In this document: positions 1 through 8,332 of the stretch, piece after piece
Layout: the number at the start of each line of letters is the position of its first letter
Numbering within the stretch: the first letter of the stretch is position 1
From: an uncultured Blautia sp.
GTDB taxonomy: Bacteria > Bacillota > Clostridia > Lachnospirales > Lachnospiraceae
Direction: 5' to 3'
DNA length: 37,616 nt
Assembly (NCBI GenBank): GCA_934424575.1
Contig: CAKRXU010000028.1
Coordinates: forward strand, 1-37,616
Translations under genes and position numbers: made by a program
Notes under the pieces: model-generated
Told to the model about the DNA's origin: nothing
What the model saw: the letters and a program-made list of their open reading frames with translations, nothing else
Database searches by the model: none

Positions 1-795
1 AGAAAATCTTATACAACAAACGTAGTGAACGGAAATATCTTTCTGGAAGGAAAATATTTGAAACTGCCTAAGATGACAGTCATCAGGATAAAGCTTCATC
101 GTCCGATATCAGAAAAATGGAAACTGAAATCTGTAACAGTCAGCCGGGAACCATCCGGAAAATATTTTGCCAGTCTTTTATTTTGCTGTGAAAACCAAAC
201 AGCAGAAAAAAGATCGGCAGAAAAATTTCTGGGGATTGATTTTGCCATGCATGGGATGTGTGTATTTTCTACCGGTGAAAGAGCCGGATATCCAATGTTC
301 TACCGGAACACAGAAAAAAAGCTTGCACGGGAACAGCGGAAACTGTCCAGATGCCAGAGAGGCAGTCGGAATTATGAAAAACAGAAGAAACGGGTTGCAT
401 TGTGCCATGAAAAGATTCGAAATCAGAGAAAAGATTTCCAGCATAAACTCAGTACAGGTCTTGCAGAGAACTACGATGCAGTATGCGTGGAAGACCTGGA
501 TCTGAAAAGGATAGCAGGAGGACTTCATTTTGGAAAAGGTGTACATGATAATGGATATGGCCTGTTCCTGTCTATGCTGAAATATAAACTGGAGGAACGC
601 GGAAAATATCTGATCAAAGTAGATCGTTATTTCGCATCCAGTAAGATATGCAGTGTATGCGGAAAGAAAAAAGCCGAATTGTCTTTATCTGAAAGGATTT
701 ATTACTGTGAATGCGGAAACAGAATGGACCGTGATGTAAATGCAGCAGTGAACCTCATGAATGAGGGAAAAAGAATTTTTGCAGAATGTGCATGA
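1..795 (+). CDS. tnpB: TnpB RNA-guided nuclease of an IS200/IS605-type element, 5' end outside window
   Basis: The frame is open from the first base, so the gene starts upstream; the GTG at 25 is internal, not a start. The visible part holds the RuvC-like nuclease: a first acidic motif LGIDF near codon 79, a second (VCVEDLDL) near codon 162, a C-x2-C/C-x-C zinc ribbon (CSVCG and CECG), and a third acidic motif in DRDVNAAVN just before the stop. This order is typical of TnpB, the ancestor group of Cas12, which cleaves DNA guided by an RNA made from the element's own right end. No TnpA is visible. The C-terminal motifs look intact, so the nuclease may be functional, but the N-terminal domain cannot be judged. 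Confidence 0.9.
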   Translation, partial: RKSYTTNVVNGNIFLEGKYLKLPKMTVIRIKLHRPISEKWKLKSVTVSREPSGKYFASLLFCCENQTAEKRSAEKFLGIDFAMHGMCVFSTGERAGYPMFYRNTEKKLAREQRKLSRCQRGSRNYEKQKKRVALCHEKIRNQRKDFQHKLSTGLAENYDAVCVEDLDLKRIAGGLHFGKGVHDNGYGLFLSMLKYKLEERGKYLIKVDRYFASSKICSVCGKKKAELSLSERIYYCECGNRMDRDVNAAVNLMNEGKRIFAECA

Positions 796-937
796 CAGCA
801 CAATAAAAAAGTCCGTATCCGGACTTGCAAAAATCGCGGGGTACGCGAGGATAGCTTGTAGATACTTGGCTCAATAGAGCCATTGAGCAAGAAGCCCCCA
901 CTTCAAAATCTGGGATTTAAGTGGTGGAGCATATCAC
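796..937 (+). ncRNA. Structured right end of the IS605-type element, candidate omega/reRNA
   Basis: Directly after the tnpB stop comes a run of stem-loops: AAGTCCG/CGGACTT (809-826), GCTCAAT/ATTGAGC (869-888), and a longer hairpin about 893-930 in which CCCCCACTT pairs with AAGTGGTGG with one mismatch. TnpB elements make their guide RNA from exactly this region, and a CCCACTT-type subterminal hairpin near the end is usual for IS200/IS605 right ends. The element probably ends near 935-938, so the guide would be the host sequence that follows. The exact end is inferred; no left end is in the window. Confidence 0.55.
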
Positions 938-994
938 GTATAGCACGGGGAAATTTAGATGTAAAATGTTATGAAACGTTACTTTGAGAAAATG

Positions 995-1023
995 TTGACA
1001 GTTGTTTCTCTACATGATATGAT
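995..1023 (+). promoter_or_regulatory. Strong sigma-A promoter of the structured RNA
   Basis: A perfect -35 box TTGACA (995-1000) is followed after 17 bases by TATGAT (1018-1023), one base from the -10 consensus. Transcription should start near 1030. No start codon with a ribosome binding site follows before the terminator at 1306-1346, so the promoter appears to serve a non-coding RNA. Confidence 0.8.
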
Positions 1024-1029
1024 GAAGTC

Positions 1030-1346
1030 GATTTTGAGAGACGAAGATGCAGAGTAACAGACAGAGTCTTTTCAAAGCAATTGTTTTGGACCACTCCACT
1101 GGGGTTAAGGCCATACGGACAGCCGGGTCCACTGCCGATTATGGTAACTTTGGTTACCTTATTGATTGAGTTAGAAGCTCAAATTTTATAAGTAGGTTCC
1201 TTTGATAACCGAGATGCGCCCAAAGCGCAGACTTGTGAAACGATCAATAAGAGTAGTAAAAGTATGATTGCTATATAGACTCTGATATGCATGCGAACAT
1301 AGATCAAACGCAGGTTTGTGGCTTAGTGCCCTGACCTGCGTTTTTT
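1030..1346 (+). ncRNA. Structured non-coding RNA, ~300 nt, raiA-motif candidate
   Basis: Between a near-perfect promoter and a rho-independent terminator lies a multibranched fold with no credible reading frame. Long-range helices close it: CAGAGTCT (1062-1069) with AGACTCTG (1277-1284), and AGCAAT (1076-1081) with ATTGCT (1267-1272). Inside, TGGACC (1087-1092) pairs with GGTCCA (1126-1131) and encloses an ACTCC/GGGGT hairpin. CTTATTGAT (1158-1166) pairs with ATCAATAAG (1243-1251) and encloses small hairpins GGTT/AACC and TGCGC/GCGCA; GGTAAC/GTTACC forms another at 1143-1158. The ~220 nt core, the taxon and the dense conserved-looking folding fit the raiA RNA class of Firmicutes, but that name is from memory of the class. 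tmRNA, RNase P, SRP RNA and T-box hallmarks are absent. Confidence 0.7.
1306..1346 (+). terminator. Rho-independent terminator of the structured RNA
   Basis: AAACGCAGGT (1306-1315) pairs with ACCTGCGTTT (1334-1343) around an 18-base loop, and the stem runs into six T residues (1341-1346). It should separate the RNA from the polyamine operon downstream, unless read-through is regulated. Confidence 0.8.
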
Positions 1347-1384
1347 ATGTAACAGGAAATTACTCCGTAATGTTCCTGTTACAT
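1347..1384 (+). repeat. Long perfect palindrome between the RNA gene and speA
   Basis: ATGTAACAGGAA (from 1347) pairs with TTCCTGTTACAT (to 1384), and inside it ATTAC-TCC-GTAAT extends the stem to about 17 bp with one bulged base. No T run follows, so it is not a simple terminator. It shares GTAAC/GTTAC arms and a CTCCG-type loop with the palindrome at 33854-33886 and the degenerate one at 25890-25907, suggesting a dispersed intergenic repeat family. Confidence 0.6.
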
Positions 1385-1453
1385 AAAAATTTTGTTCAGT
1401 CTGTGAAATGTGGTTTAAGGGTTGATATAAAGGAAACTGGAAATGGAGGAATG

Positions 1454-2923
1454 ATGAAAGGAAGTCGTTTTAAACTGAACCAGAATCATGCACCGATACA
1501 TGAGGCTCTGGAGACTTTCCGACGAATGCGAGTTGTACCTTTTGATGTTCCCGGTCATAAGCGTGGGAGAGGTAATCCGGAACTGACAGAATTTCTGGGA
1601 CAAAAATGTGTAGGGGTGGATGTCAACAGCATGAAACCACTGGACAACCTCTGTCATCCTGTATCTGTAATACGGGAAGCGGAAGAACTGGCAGCAGATG
1701 CTTTTGGAGCAGCACATGCATTTCTGATGGTAGGAGGTACAACAAGCTCTGTACAGACAATGGTATTGACGGCCTGCAAGCGTGGAGATGAAATTATACT
1801 GCCCCGTAATGTTCACAGGAGTGTTCTGAATGCACTTGTCTTGTGTGGTGCGATTCCTGTTTATGTAAACCCGGAGGTGGATCAGAGACTTGGAATTTCA
1901 CTGGGAATGCGCAGGGAGCAGGTAGAAAAAGCAATAAAGGAACATCCGAAGGCAGTTGCGGTACTGGTAAATAACCCGACGTATTATGGAATATGCAGTG
2001 ATTTACGTGCGATCATCAAGATGGCACATGATGCAGGAATGCTGTGTCTGGCAGATGAGGCTCATGGAACACATTTTTATTTTGGCGGAGGTCTTCCGGT
2101 TTCAGCTATGGCAGCAGGTGCAGATATGGCATCCGTGTCCATGCATAAGAGTGGGGGAAGTCTTACACAGTCGAGTCTTCTTCTTACAGGTCCGAACGTC
2201 CACGCGGGATATGTACGCCAGATCATTAATCTGACACAGACGACCTCGGGAAGTTATCTTCTGATGTCAAGTCTTGACATTTCAAGACGAAACCTTGCAC
2301 AGCGCGGTCGTCAGATCTTTCATCAGGTAGCCGATATGGCGGAATATGCCAGAGAGGAAATCAATGCGATCGGCGGTTATTATGCATTTGGAAAAGAACT
2401 GGTAAACGGAAATTCAGTTTTTGATTTTGACATTACGAAATTAAGTGTACATACGCTGGATATCGGACTTGCAGGAATCGAAGTTTATGATATTCTGCGG
2501 GATGAATATGATATTCAGATAGAATTTGGTGACATTGGCAACATTCTTGCGTATCTTTCCATCGGAGATCGTGCACAGGAAATAGAACGACTGGTAAGTG
2601 CGCTTGCAGAAATCCGCAGACGTTTTCAGACAGACGGATCAGGACTTCTCAGTCAGGAGTATATTGATCCTCAGGTAGTGACAAGTCCTCAGGAGGCTTT
2701 TTATGCAGATAAATGCAGTCTGCCGCTTCGGGAAACAGAAGGAAAGGTCTGCAGTGAGTTTGTAATGTGTTATCCACCGGGAATCCCGATTCTTGCACCC
2801 GGAGAGCGGATCACAGCAGAAATCCTGGATTATATTGAATATGCAAAGGCAAAGGGCTGCAATATGACAGGACCTGAAGATCCGGATATTTTGAGACTGA
2901 ATGTTCTGGCAGGGAGGGAATGA
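1454..2923 (+). CDS. speA: Orn/Lys/Arg decarboxylase family protein, probable biosynthetic arginine decarboxylase
   Basis: This 489-residue protein is a fold-type I PLP decarboxylase of the short Bacillus SpeA kind. The PLP lysine is K232 in SMHKSGG, and the cofactor-binding DEAHGTH lies at 201-207. It should turn arginine into agmatine; lysine or ornithine cannot be excluded from sequence, but the agmatinase two genes downstream favours arginine. The frame is open back to 1316, but that extension runs through the upstream terminator and palindrome. GGAGG at 1445-1449 supports ATG 1454 (or 1451). It is the first gene of a tight polyamine operon; its stop overlaps the next gene's region. Confidence 0.85.
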   Translation: MKGSRFKLNQNHAPIHEALETFRRMRVVPFDVPGHKRGRGNPELTEFLGQKCVGVDVNSMKPLDNLCHPVSVIREAEELAADAFGAAHAFLMVGGTTSSVQTMVLTACKRGDEIILPRNVHRSVLNALVLCGAIPVYVNPEVDQRLGISLGMRREQVEKAIKEHPKAVAVLVNNPTYYGICSDLRAIIKMAHDAGMLCLADEAHGTHFYFGGGLPVSAMAAGADMASVSMHKSGGSLTQSSLLLTGPNVHAGYVRQIINLTQTTSGSYLLMSSLDISRRNLAQRGRQIFHQVADMAEYAREEINAIGGYYAFGKELVNGNSVFDFDITKLSVHTLDIGLAGIEVYDILRDEYDIQIEFGDIGNILAYLSIGDRAQEIERLVSALAEIRRRFQTDGSGLLSQEYIDPQVVTSPQEAFYADKCSLPLRETEGKVCSEFVMCYPPGIPILAPGERITAEILDYIEYAKAKGCNMTGPEDPDILRLNVLAGRE

Positions 2924-2925
2924 CA

Positions 2926-3780
2926 ATGGAAATGTGGTTTTCAGAATTTCATACACCGGATGTCAAGCACAGTATCCGGGTAAATCGTCAGCTTTATTCG
3001 AAGCAGAGTGACTATCAGAGGATTGATATCTTTGAGACACCGGAATTTGGACGTGTGCTGACTCTGGATGGAAATGTAATGCTGACAGAGCGTGATGAGT
3101 TTATTTATGATGAGATGATCACGCACGTGCCGATGGCAATACATAAAGAAGCGAGGGATATTCTTGTGATTGGTGCCGGAGATGGCGGTGTTGTCCGTGA
3201 ACTGACCAGATATGACAGAGTACGGCATATTGATCTGGTAGAAATGGATCCGATGGTTGTGGAAGCCTGTCGCGCATATCTTCCGGGAAATGCCTGCAGA
3301 CTGGATGACAGAAGAGTACATCTTCATTATGAGAATGCGCTGAGATTTATCCGTCGGTGTGAGGCGAAATATGACCTCATCATTGTGGATTCTTCTGATC
3401 CGTTTGGCCCTTCTGAAGGTTTGTTTACCCGTGAATTTTATGGAAATTGTTACAATGCACTGAAGGATGACGGGATTATGGTAAACCAGCAGGGGAGTCC
3501 GTTCTATGCGGAAGATGCACATGCCATGCAGCGCAGCCATAAGAGAATTGCAAGTACTTTTCAGATCAGCCGTGTTTATCAGGCACATATTCCGACATTC
3601 GCTGCAGGTTACTGGCTGTTTGGATTTGCAAGTAAAAAATATCATCCGGTTGATGATCTTGACCCGGAAGCATGGAATGCATTAAATCTTCGCACACGTT
3701 ACTATACGACAAGACTCCATAAAGGCGCATTTTATCTTCCGGCATTTCTGGAAGATATGCTGAAAGAAGTGGAGGAATAA
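2926..3780 (+). CDS. speE: Spermidine synthase (polyamine aminopropyltransferase)
   Basis: This 284-residue protein matches the usual SpeE length. It begins MEMWFSE, has the nucleotide-site motif GAGDGG at 83-88, an acidic VEMDP after it, and the catalytic-region DSSDP at 155-159. The family transfers the aminopropyl group of decarboxylated S-adenosylmethionine to putrescine (or agmatine). An ATG at 2920 overlaps the speA stop, but AGGGAGG at 2911-2917 is only 2 bases from it and 8 bases from ATG 2926, so 2926 is preferred. No S-adenosylmethionine decarboxylase (speD) lies nearby, so the donor must come from an unlinked gene or the real reaction differs. Confidence 0.88.
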   Translation: MEMWFSEFHTPDVKHSIRVNRQLYSKQSDYQRIDIFETPEFGRVLTLDGNVMLTERDEFIYDEMITHVPMAIHKEARDILVIGAGDGGVVRELTRYDRVRHIDLVEMDPMVVEACRAYLPGNACRLDDRRVHLHYENALRFIRRCEAKYDLIIVDSSDPFGPSEGLFTREFYGNCYNALKDDGIMVNQQGSPFYAEDAHAMQRSHKRIASTFQISRVYQAHIPTFAAGYWLFGFASKKYHPVDDLDPEAWNALNLRTRYYTTRLHKGAFYLPAFLEDMLKEVEE

Positions 3781-3783
3781 TTT

Positions 3784-4641
3784 ATGATGTTACCTAATAT
3801 AGAAACTTTTATTGGCTGTGAAAGCAGTTTTGAGGAGGCATCTATTGTTCTTTACGGTGCACCCTTTGATTCTACAACAAGTTTCCGTCCGGGTGCCCGG
3901 TTTGGTCCGTCAGCCATGCGACATGAGAGCTTTGGCCTGGAGACCTACAGTCCGTATCAGGACAGAGATCTTATGGACATCAGAGTATTTGACAGCGGAG
4001 ATCTGGAACTTTGTTTTGGAAGCAGTGAAATGGCACTTTCAGATATTGAAAAGAGAGCAAAAGAGATATTAAACGCAGGCAAATTCCCGCTGCTTCTGGG
4101 AGGCGAACATCTGGTGACACTGGCAGCTGTGCGTGCTGCAGCAGTTAAATATCCAGACCTTCATATCATTCATTTTGACGCACATGCAGACTTAAGAGAT
4201 GATTATCTGGGAGCAAAATTAAGTCATGCCTGTGTGCTTCGAAGATGCCATGAGATTCTGGGAGATGATCACATTCATCAGTTCTGCATCCGAAGCGGTG
4301 AGAGAGAAGAATTCCAGTTTGCTTCTAAACATACAGATTTTCATCCGTTTACGTTTGAGGGATTGAAGGAAACGGTCAGGGAACTGAAAGAAAAACAGGT
4401 TCCGGTATATTTTACAATTGATCTGGACTGTCTGGATCCATCGGTATTTCCGGGAACAGGAACTCCGGAGGCGGGAGGTGTGAGTTTTATAGAGCTTCTT
4501 GAAGCTATCCGCACGGTTTCGCAGGTGAACGTGGTAGGTGCTGATGTCAATGAACTGGCGCCTATGCTGGATGCAAGCGGTGTCTCAACTGCAACGGCAT
4601 GCAAGGTTCTCCGTGAACTGCTTCTGGCAGTTGCAAAATAA
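3784..4641 (+). CDS. speB: Agmatinase / ureohydrolase family enzyme
   Basis: This 285-residue arginase-fold enzyme keeps the full binuclear manganese site: GGEH with H109, DAHAD at 132-136, and DLD at 213-215 followed by the PGTGTPEAGG segment. It should release urea from agmatine to give putrescine; related clostridial and cyanobacterial enzymes act on aminopropylagmatine instead, which the operon context leaves open. GGAGG at 3771-3775, in the last codons of speE, gives 8-base spacing to ATG 3784. It is co-transcribed with speA and speE; a 93-base gap with two hairpins separates it from the next gene. Confidence 0.88.
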   Translation: MMLPNIETFIGCESSFEEASIVLYGAPFDSTTSFRPGARFGPSAMRHESFGLETYSPYQDRDLMDIRVFDSGDLELCFGSSEMALSDIEKRAKEILNAGKFPLLLGGEHLVTLAAVRAAAVKYPDLHIIHFDAHADLRDDYLGAKLSHACVLRRCHEILGDDHIHQFCIRSGEREEFQFASKHTDFHPFTFEGLKETVRELKEKQVPVYFTIDLDCLDPSVFPGTGTPEAGGVSFIELLEAIRTVSQVNVVGADVNELAPMLDASGVSTATACKVLRELLLAVAK

Positions 4642-4651
4642 AATGATACCA

Positions 4652-4710
4652 GTGTCGTCCCCGACACCATAAAAATAACATTGTAAAATAAGACTGTTGA
4701 AGAAACAGTC
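4652..4710 (+). other. Two hairpins in the speB-CASDH gap
   Basis: GTGTCG/CGACAC form a 4-base-loop stem at 4652-4667, and GACTGTT/AACAGTC a 5-base-loop stem at 4692-4710. Neither has a U-rich tail, so they more likely tune mRNA processing or stability inside the operon than stop transcription. Confidence 0.45.
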
Positions 4711-4734
4711 AGTTATCATAAAAGGAGAAAAATT

Positions 4735-5994
4735 ATGAGCAGAGTACTTGTAATCGGCTGCGGAGGAGTAGCCAGTGTAGCAATTCAGAAATGTTGCCAG
4801 GTTGATGAGGTATTTACAGAAATGTGTATTGCAAGCCGCACAAAGGAAAAATGTGATGCACTTGTAGAAAAACTGAAAGGAAAGACAAAGACAGTTCTTA
4901 CCACAGCAAAAGTTGATGCGGATGATGTGGATCAGCTGATCGAACTGATCAATGGTTATAAACCGGATCTGGTAATGAACATTGCACTTCCATATCAGGA
5001 TCTGACGATCATGGATGCATGTCTGGCATGTGGTGTAAATTACATGGATACAGCAAACTATGAGCCGGAAGACACTGACGATCCAAAGTGGCGTGCGATC
5101 TACGAAAAACGCTGTAAAGAAGAAGGATTTTCTGCATACTTTGATTATTCCTGGCAGTGGGCATACCGTAAAAAATTCGAAGATGCAGGACTTACAGCAC
5201 TGCTTGGATGCGGGTTTGACCCGGGTGTTACACAGGCATACTGTGCCCATGCATTAAAGCATGAGTTTGACCAGATCGATACCATTGATATCCTGGACTG
5301 CAACGGCGGTGATCATGGATATGCATTTGCGACAAACTTTAACCCGGAAATCAATCTTCGTGAAGTAAGTGCACCGGGAAGCTACTGGGAAAACGGACAC
5401 TGGGTGGAAATCCCGCCGATGGATATCAAGAGAGAATATAACTTTGACCAGGTTGGAGACAAGGATATGTACCTGCTCCACCATGAAGAAATCGAGTCTC
5501 TTGCAAAAACAATCCCGGGTGTAAAACGTATTCGTTTCTTTATGACTTTCGGACAGAGCTATCTGGATCATATGCGTTGTCTTGAAGACGTAGGAATGCT
5601 TTCCACAACACCAATTCAGTACAATGGACAGGAGATTGTTCCGATTCAGTTCCTGAAAGCACTGCTTCCGGATCCGGCAAGCCTTGGACCACGTACAAAA
5701 GGAAAAACAAATATCGGCTGTATCTTTACAGGTGTGAAGGACGGAAAAGAAAAAACATACTATATTTATAACGTATGCGATCATCAGGAATGTTATCATG
5801 AAGTTGGAAGCCAGGCGATCAGCTATACAACCGGTGTTCCGGCAATGTGCGGAGCACTTATGATGCTGACTGGAAAGTGGATCAGACCAGGTGTGTATAC
5901 AGTTGAAGAATTTGATCCGGATCCATTTCTGGATGCACTCGACCGTTACGGCCTGCCGCGCAGTGAAAGCTACGATCCGAAGCTGGTAGACTGA
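4735..5994 (+). CDS. Carboxy(nor)spermidine dehydrogenase, saccharopine dehydrogenase family (CASDH)
   Basis: This 419-residue protein starts with a Rossmann nucleotide-binding motif (VLVIGCGGVAS) and has the saccharopine-dehydrogenase layout. In the alternative spermidine pathway the enzyme condenses putrescine with aspartate semialdehyde and reduces the product to carboxyspermidine with NADPH. Lysine biosynthesis is the other role of this fold, but the neighbour at 5994 is the matching decarboxylase, so the polyamine role is favoured. AAAAGGAG lies 7 bases before ATG. Its TGA shares bases with the ATG of the next gene (TGATG), a sign of coupled translation. Confidence 0.85.
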   Translation: MSRVLVIGCGGVASVAIQKCCQVDEVFTEMCIASRTKEKCDALVEKLKGKTKTVLTTAKVDADDVDQLIELINGYKPDLVMNIALPYQDLTIMDACLACGVNYMDTANYEPEDTDDPKWRAIYEKRCKEEGFSAYFDYSWQWAYRKKFEDAGLTALLGCGFDPGVTQAYCAHALKHEFDQIDTIDILDCNGGDHGYAFATNFNPEINLREVSAPGSYWENGHWVEIPPMDIKREYNFDQVGDKDMYLLHHEEIESLAKTIPGVKRIRFFMTFGQSYLDHMRCLEDVGMLSTTPIQYNGQEIVPIQFLKALLPDPASLGPRTKGKTNIGCIFTGVKDGKEKTYYIYNVCDHQECYHEVGSQAISYTTGVPAMCGALMMLTGKWIRPGVYTVEEFDPDPFLDALDRYGLPRSESYDPKLVD

Positions 5995-7217
5995 TGAAAG
6001 GATTGGATAAAAGAGCACCATTTACGGCTACCGGCGGAATCATTCCGCCGGAATTCCGGAATCTAAAAACCCCCTGCTATATCCTGGACGAAAAAGCACT
6101 TATAAAAAATGCAAAACTGCTCGGTGAAGTAGCTGAGCGAACGGGATGCAAGATGCTTCTGGCACAGAAAGCATTCAGTAATTATGACTGTTATCAGTTT
6201 TTTGAGCCCTATCTTGCAGGCACAGAGGCCAGCGGACTGTTTGAGGCACGACTTGGGGCAGAGGAGATGCCGGAAAAAGAGGTTCATGTATTCTGTGCCG
6301 GTTATCGGGCAGATGAATTTGAGGAACTTCTTCAGTATGCGGATCATATCATGTTTAATTCGCCAATGCAGCTTCTTCGTTTCGGACCAGGAGCAAAAGA
6401 AGCGGGAAAGAGTGTGGGACTTCGGATCAATCCGGAATGCTCCACCCAGGATGGACATGAGATTTATGACCCCTGTGCACCGGGAAGCCGAATGGGAACG
6501 ACAAGAGCGCAGTGGGATGAAGCATTCCAGAAAAATCCGGAACTTCTGGATTTACTGGATGGTATTCATTTCCATACCCTCTGTGAGCAGGATTCCGACG
6601 ATCTGGAAACAACTCTTGTTTCGGTAAAGAAGCATTTTGGAGATCTGGCTTCCAGAGTGAAGTGGGTTAATTTTGGCGGCGGTCATCATATTACAAGACC
6701 AGGTTATGATATTGAACGACTGGAACGATGCATCCGGATGGCAAAGGATGAATGGAAGGTAGAGGTTTATCTTGAACCTGGAGAAGCATGGGCATTAAAT
6801 GCAGGATTCCTTCTGACCCGTGTGCTGGATGTCCTGAAAAATGGAAAGACAGAGATTGCGATCGTAGATGCCAGTGCAGCCTGCCATATGCCGGATGTGC
6901 TGGAAATGCCTTATCGTCCGCCGCTTCTTGGAGCAGATGATTCAGAAGAGGACAGGATCACAGTTCGTCTTGGAGGACCAACCTGCCTGTCAGGAGATGT
7001 GATCGGAGATTATAAATTCATACAGCTTCCCGAATATGGAGATCTTCTTATGTTTGGAGATATGGCCATCTATACTACCTGCAAAAATAATACATTTAAC
7101 GGGATGCCGTTACCGGATATCTGGCTCAGACGTGCCGACAGTACTATGCAGCAGCTTACGGATTTTGGTTACGGGGATTTTAAGGGAAGGCTTGGAAGTA
7201 AAAATTCCATTCATTAA
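5994..7217 (+). CDS. nspC: Carboxy(nor)spermidine decarboxylase (CASDC)
   Basis: This 407-residue fold-type III (alanine-racemase-like) PLP decarboxylase has the PLP lysine K59 in LAQKAFSNY, a phosphate-binding GGGHH segment, and the C-terminal motifs CLSGD and GDMAIYT. The family removes CO2 from carboxyspermidine or carboxynorspermidine to give spermidine or norspermidine, completing the route started by CASDH. It is the last gene of the operon, overlaps the CASDH stop by one base and is followed 12 bases later by a terminator. Diaminopimelate decarboxylase is the nearest alternative, but the length, the motifs and the CASDH pairing argue against it. Confidence 0.88.
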   Translation: MKGLDKRAPFTATGGIIPPEFRNLKTPCYILDEKALIKNAKLLGEVAERTGCKMLLAQKAFSNYDCYQFFEPYLAGTEASGLFEARLGAEEMPEKEVHVFCAGYRADEFEELLQYADHIMFNSPMQLLRFGPGAKEAGKSVGLRINPECSTQDGHEIYDPCAPGSRMGTTRAQWDEAFQKNPELLDLLDGIHFHTLCEQDSDDLETTLVSVKKHFGDLASRVKWVNFGGGHHITRPGYDIERLERCIRMAKDEWKVEVYLEPGEAWALNAGFLLTRVLDVLKNGKTEIAIVDASAACHMPDVLEMPYRPPLLGADDSEEDRITVRLGGPTCLSGDVIGDYKFIQLPEYGDLLMFGDMAIYTTCKNNTFNGMPLPDIWLRRADSTMQQLTDFGYGDFKGRLGSKNSIH

Positions 7218-7229
7218 TATAGAGCAATA

Positions 7230-7256
7230 AAAGAGGCCGTTAAGTACGGCCTCTTT
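7230..7256. terminator. Bidirectional terminator between the polyamine and hexuronate operons
   Basis: AAAGAGGCCGT (7230-7240) and ACGGCCTCTTT (7246-7256) form an 11-bp stem with a 5-base loop. The stem has A residues on one side and T residues on the other, so it can end both nspC and the convergent kdgK transcript. Confidence 0.8.
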
Positions 7257-7301
7257 ACGCGAGATATGTGTATTATCGGAGAATGACGGAAAGCGGAAGG
7301 A

Positions 7302-8330
7302 TTAGCGTTGTACACGTCCGGCACCATCGCTTTCAATCATGGAAAGGACTTCGGATTCGGTGATGTAGTTCAGATCACCAGGAATTGTGTGTTTGATTGC
7401 AGCAGCAGCAAGTCCAAATTCAAGTGCTTTTCTGCTTCCCATATCAGCAAGGATGCCATGAAGGAAACCAGATGCAAAGGAATCTCCGCCGCCAACGCGG
7501 TCAACGATATGAAGCATATAATCACGGCCTTTGTAGTAGTCATCTGCTGTGCAGACGGCACCGGACCAGCCATTGTCGGAGGCACTGATGCTGTTGCGAA
7601 GTGTTGTGATCAGGTGGGTGAAATGGTAATGATTTAATACATTGCGCATATGCTTTTCATCCACACAGATATTATATTCACCATCGACAAAATCAATGCC
7701 ATCTTCTGTATAGCCCAGACATTTTGCAGCGTCGCGGGCATTTCCGAAGCAGATATCGACATATTCCATCATATCAGAAAGCATTTTCTGCTTTCCTTCT
7801 ATGTCAGATGTCCATAATTTGGAACGATAATTCAGGTCAAAAGAAACTGTTACATGGTGTTCTTTGGCCTTTTTTAATGCAGCAAAGGTAAGCTCTTTTG
7901 CTTCTTCACTTAATACCGGAGTGATGCCGGATACATGGAAAAGATCTGCATCCTTAAAGATTTCGTCAAAATCAAATTCATCAGGAGATGCTTTGGTAAT
8001 TGAAGAATCTGCACGGTCATAAACAACACTGGAAGGACGAATGGAGGCACCGTTTTCAAGGAAATAAATTCCGAGGCGTTTGCCACCACGTGCGATATGC
8101 TCACAATCAACATTTAAGCTTCGAAGTGTACTGATCGCAGCATCGCCAATGGCATTTTCTGGTATTTTGGAAAGAAAAACGGAATGATGACCATATTCTG
8201 CCAGAGATGCAGCAACGTTAGCTTCTGCACCTCCATAGTTGATCTCAAAATCACGTGCCTGCGCAAAACGCTGATAGCCAGGAGGAGAGAGTCTCAGCAT
8301 GATTTCACCTAAAGTGACAACTTTAGCCAT
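7302..8330 (-). CDS. kdgK: 2-keto-3-deoxygluconate kinase (PfkB family)
   Basis: This 342-residue ribokinase-like sugar kinase has the family's N-terminal GGAEANVA substrate motif and the C-terminal catalytic GGGDSFASGF with D283 as base. It should phosphorylate KDG to KDPG with ATP, the step before aldol cleavage by Eda next door. AGGGAGG sits 7 bases before ATG, and the gene follows eda by two bases. It is the last gene of the minus-strand uxaA-uxaB-eda-kdgK operon, and transcription should end at 7256-7230. Confidence 0.92.
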   Translation of the reverse strand: MAKVVTLGEIMLRLSPPGYQRFAQARDFEINYGGAEANVAASLAEYGHHSVFLSKIPENAIGDAAISTLRSLNVDCEHIARGGKRLGIYFLENGASIRPSSVVYDRADSSITKASPDEFDFDEIFKDADLFHVSGITPVLSEEAKELTFAALKKAKEHHVTVSFDLNYRSKLWTSDIEGKQKMLSDMMEYVDICFGNARDAAKCLGYTEDGIDFVDGEYNICVDEKHMRNVLNHYHFTHLITTLRNSISASDNGWSGAVCTADDYYKGRDYMLHIVDRVGGGDSFASGFLHGILADMGSRKALEFGLAAAAIKHTIPGDLNYITESEVLSMIESDGAGRVQR

Positions 8331-8332
8331 TG

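Noticed and set aside
1030..1346. 6S RNA, tmRNA, RNase P, T-box or polyamine riboswitch as identity of the structured RNA
   Set aside because: No long single hairpin with central bubble, no CCA/tRNA-like end, no RNase P conserved segments and no T-box sequence; a terminator and a further palindrome separate it from speA. A riboswitch cannot be fully excluded.
1316..1453. N-terminal extension of the PLP decarboxylase
   Set aside because: It begins inside the ncRNA terminator and translates a palindrome; homologous proteins begin near MKGSRFK.
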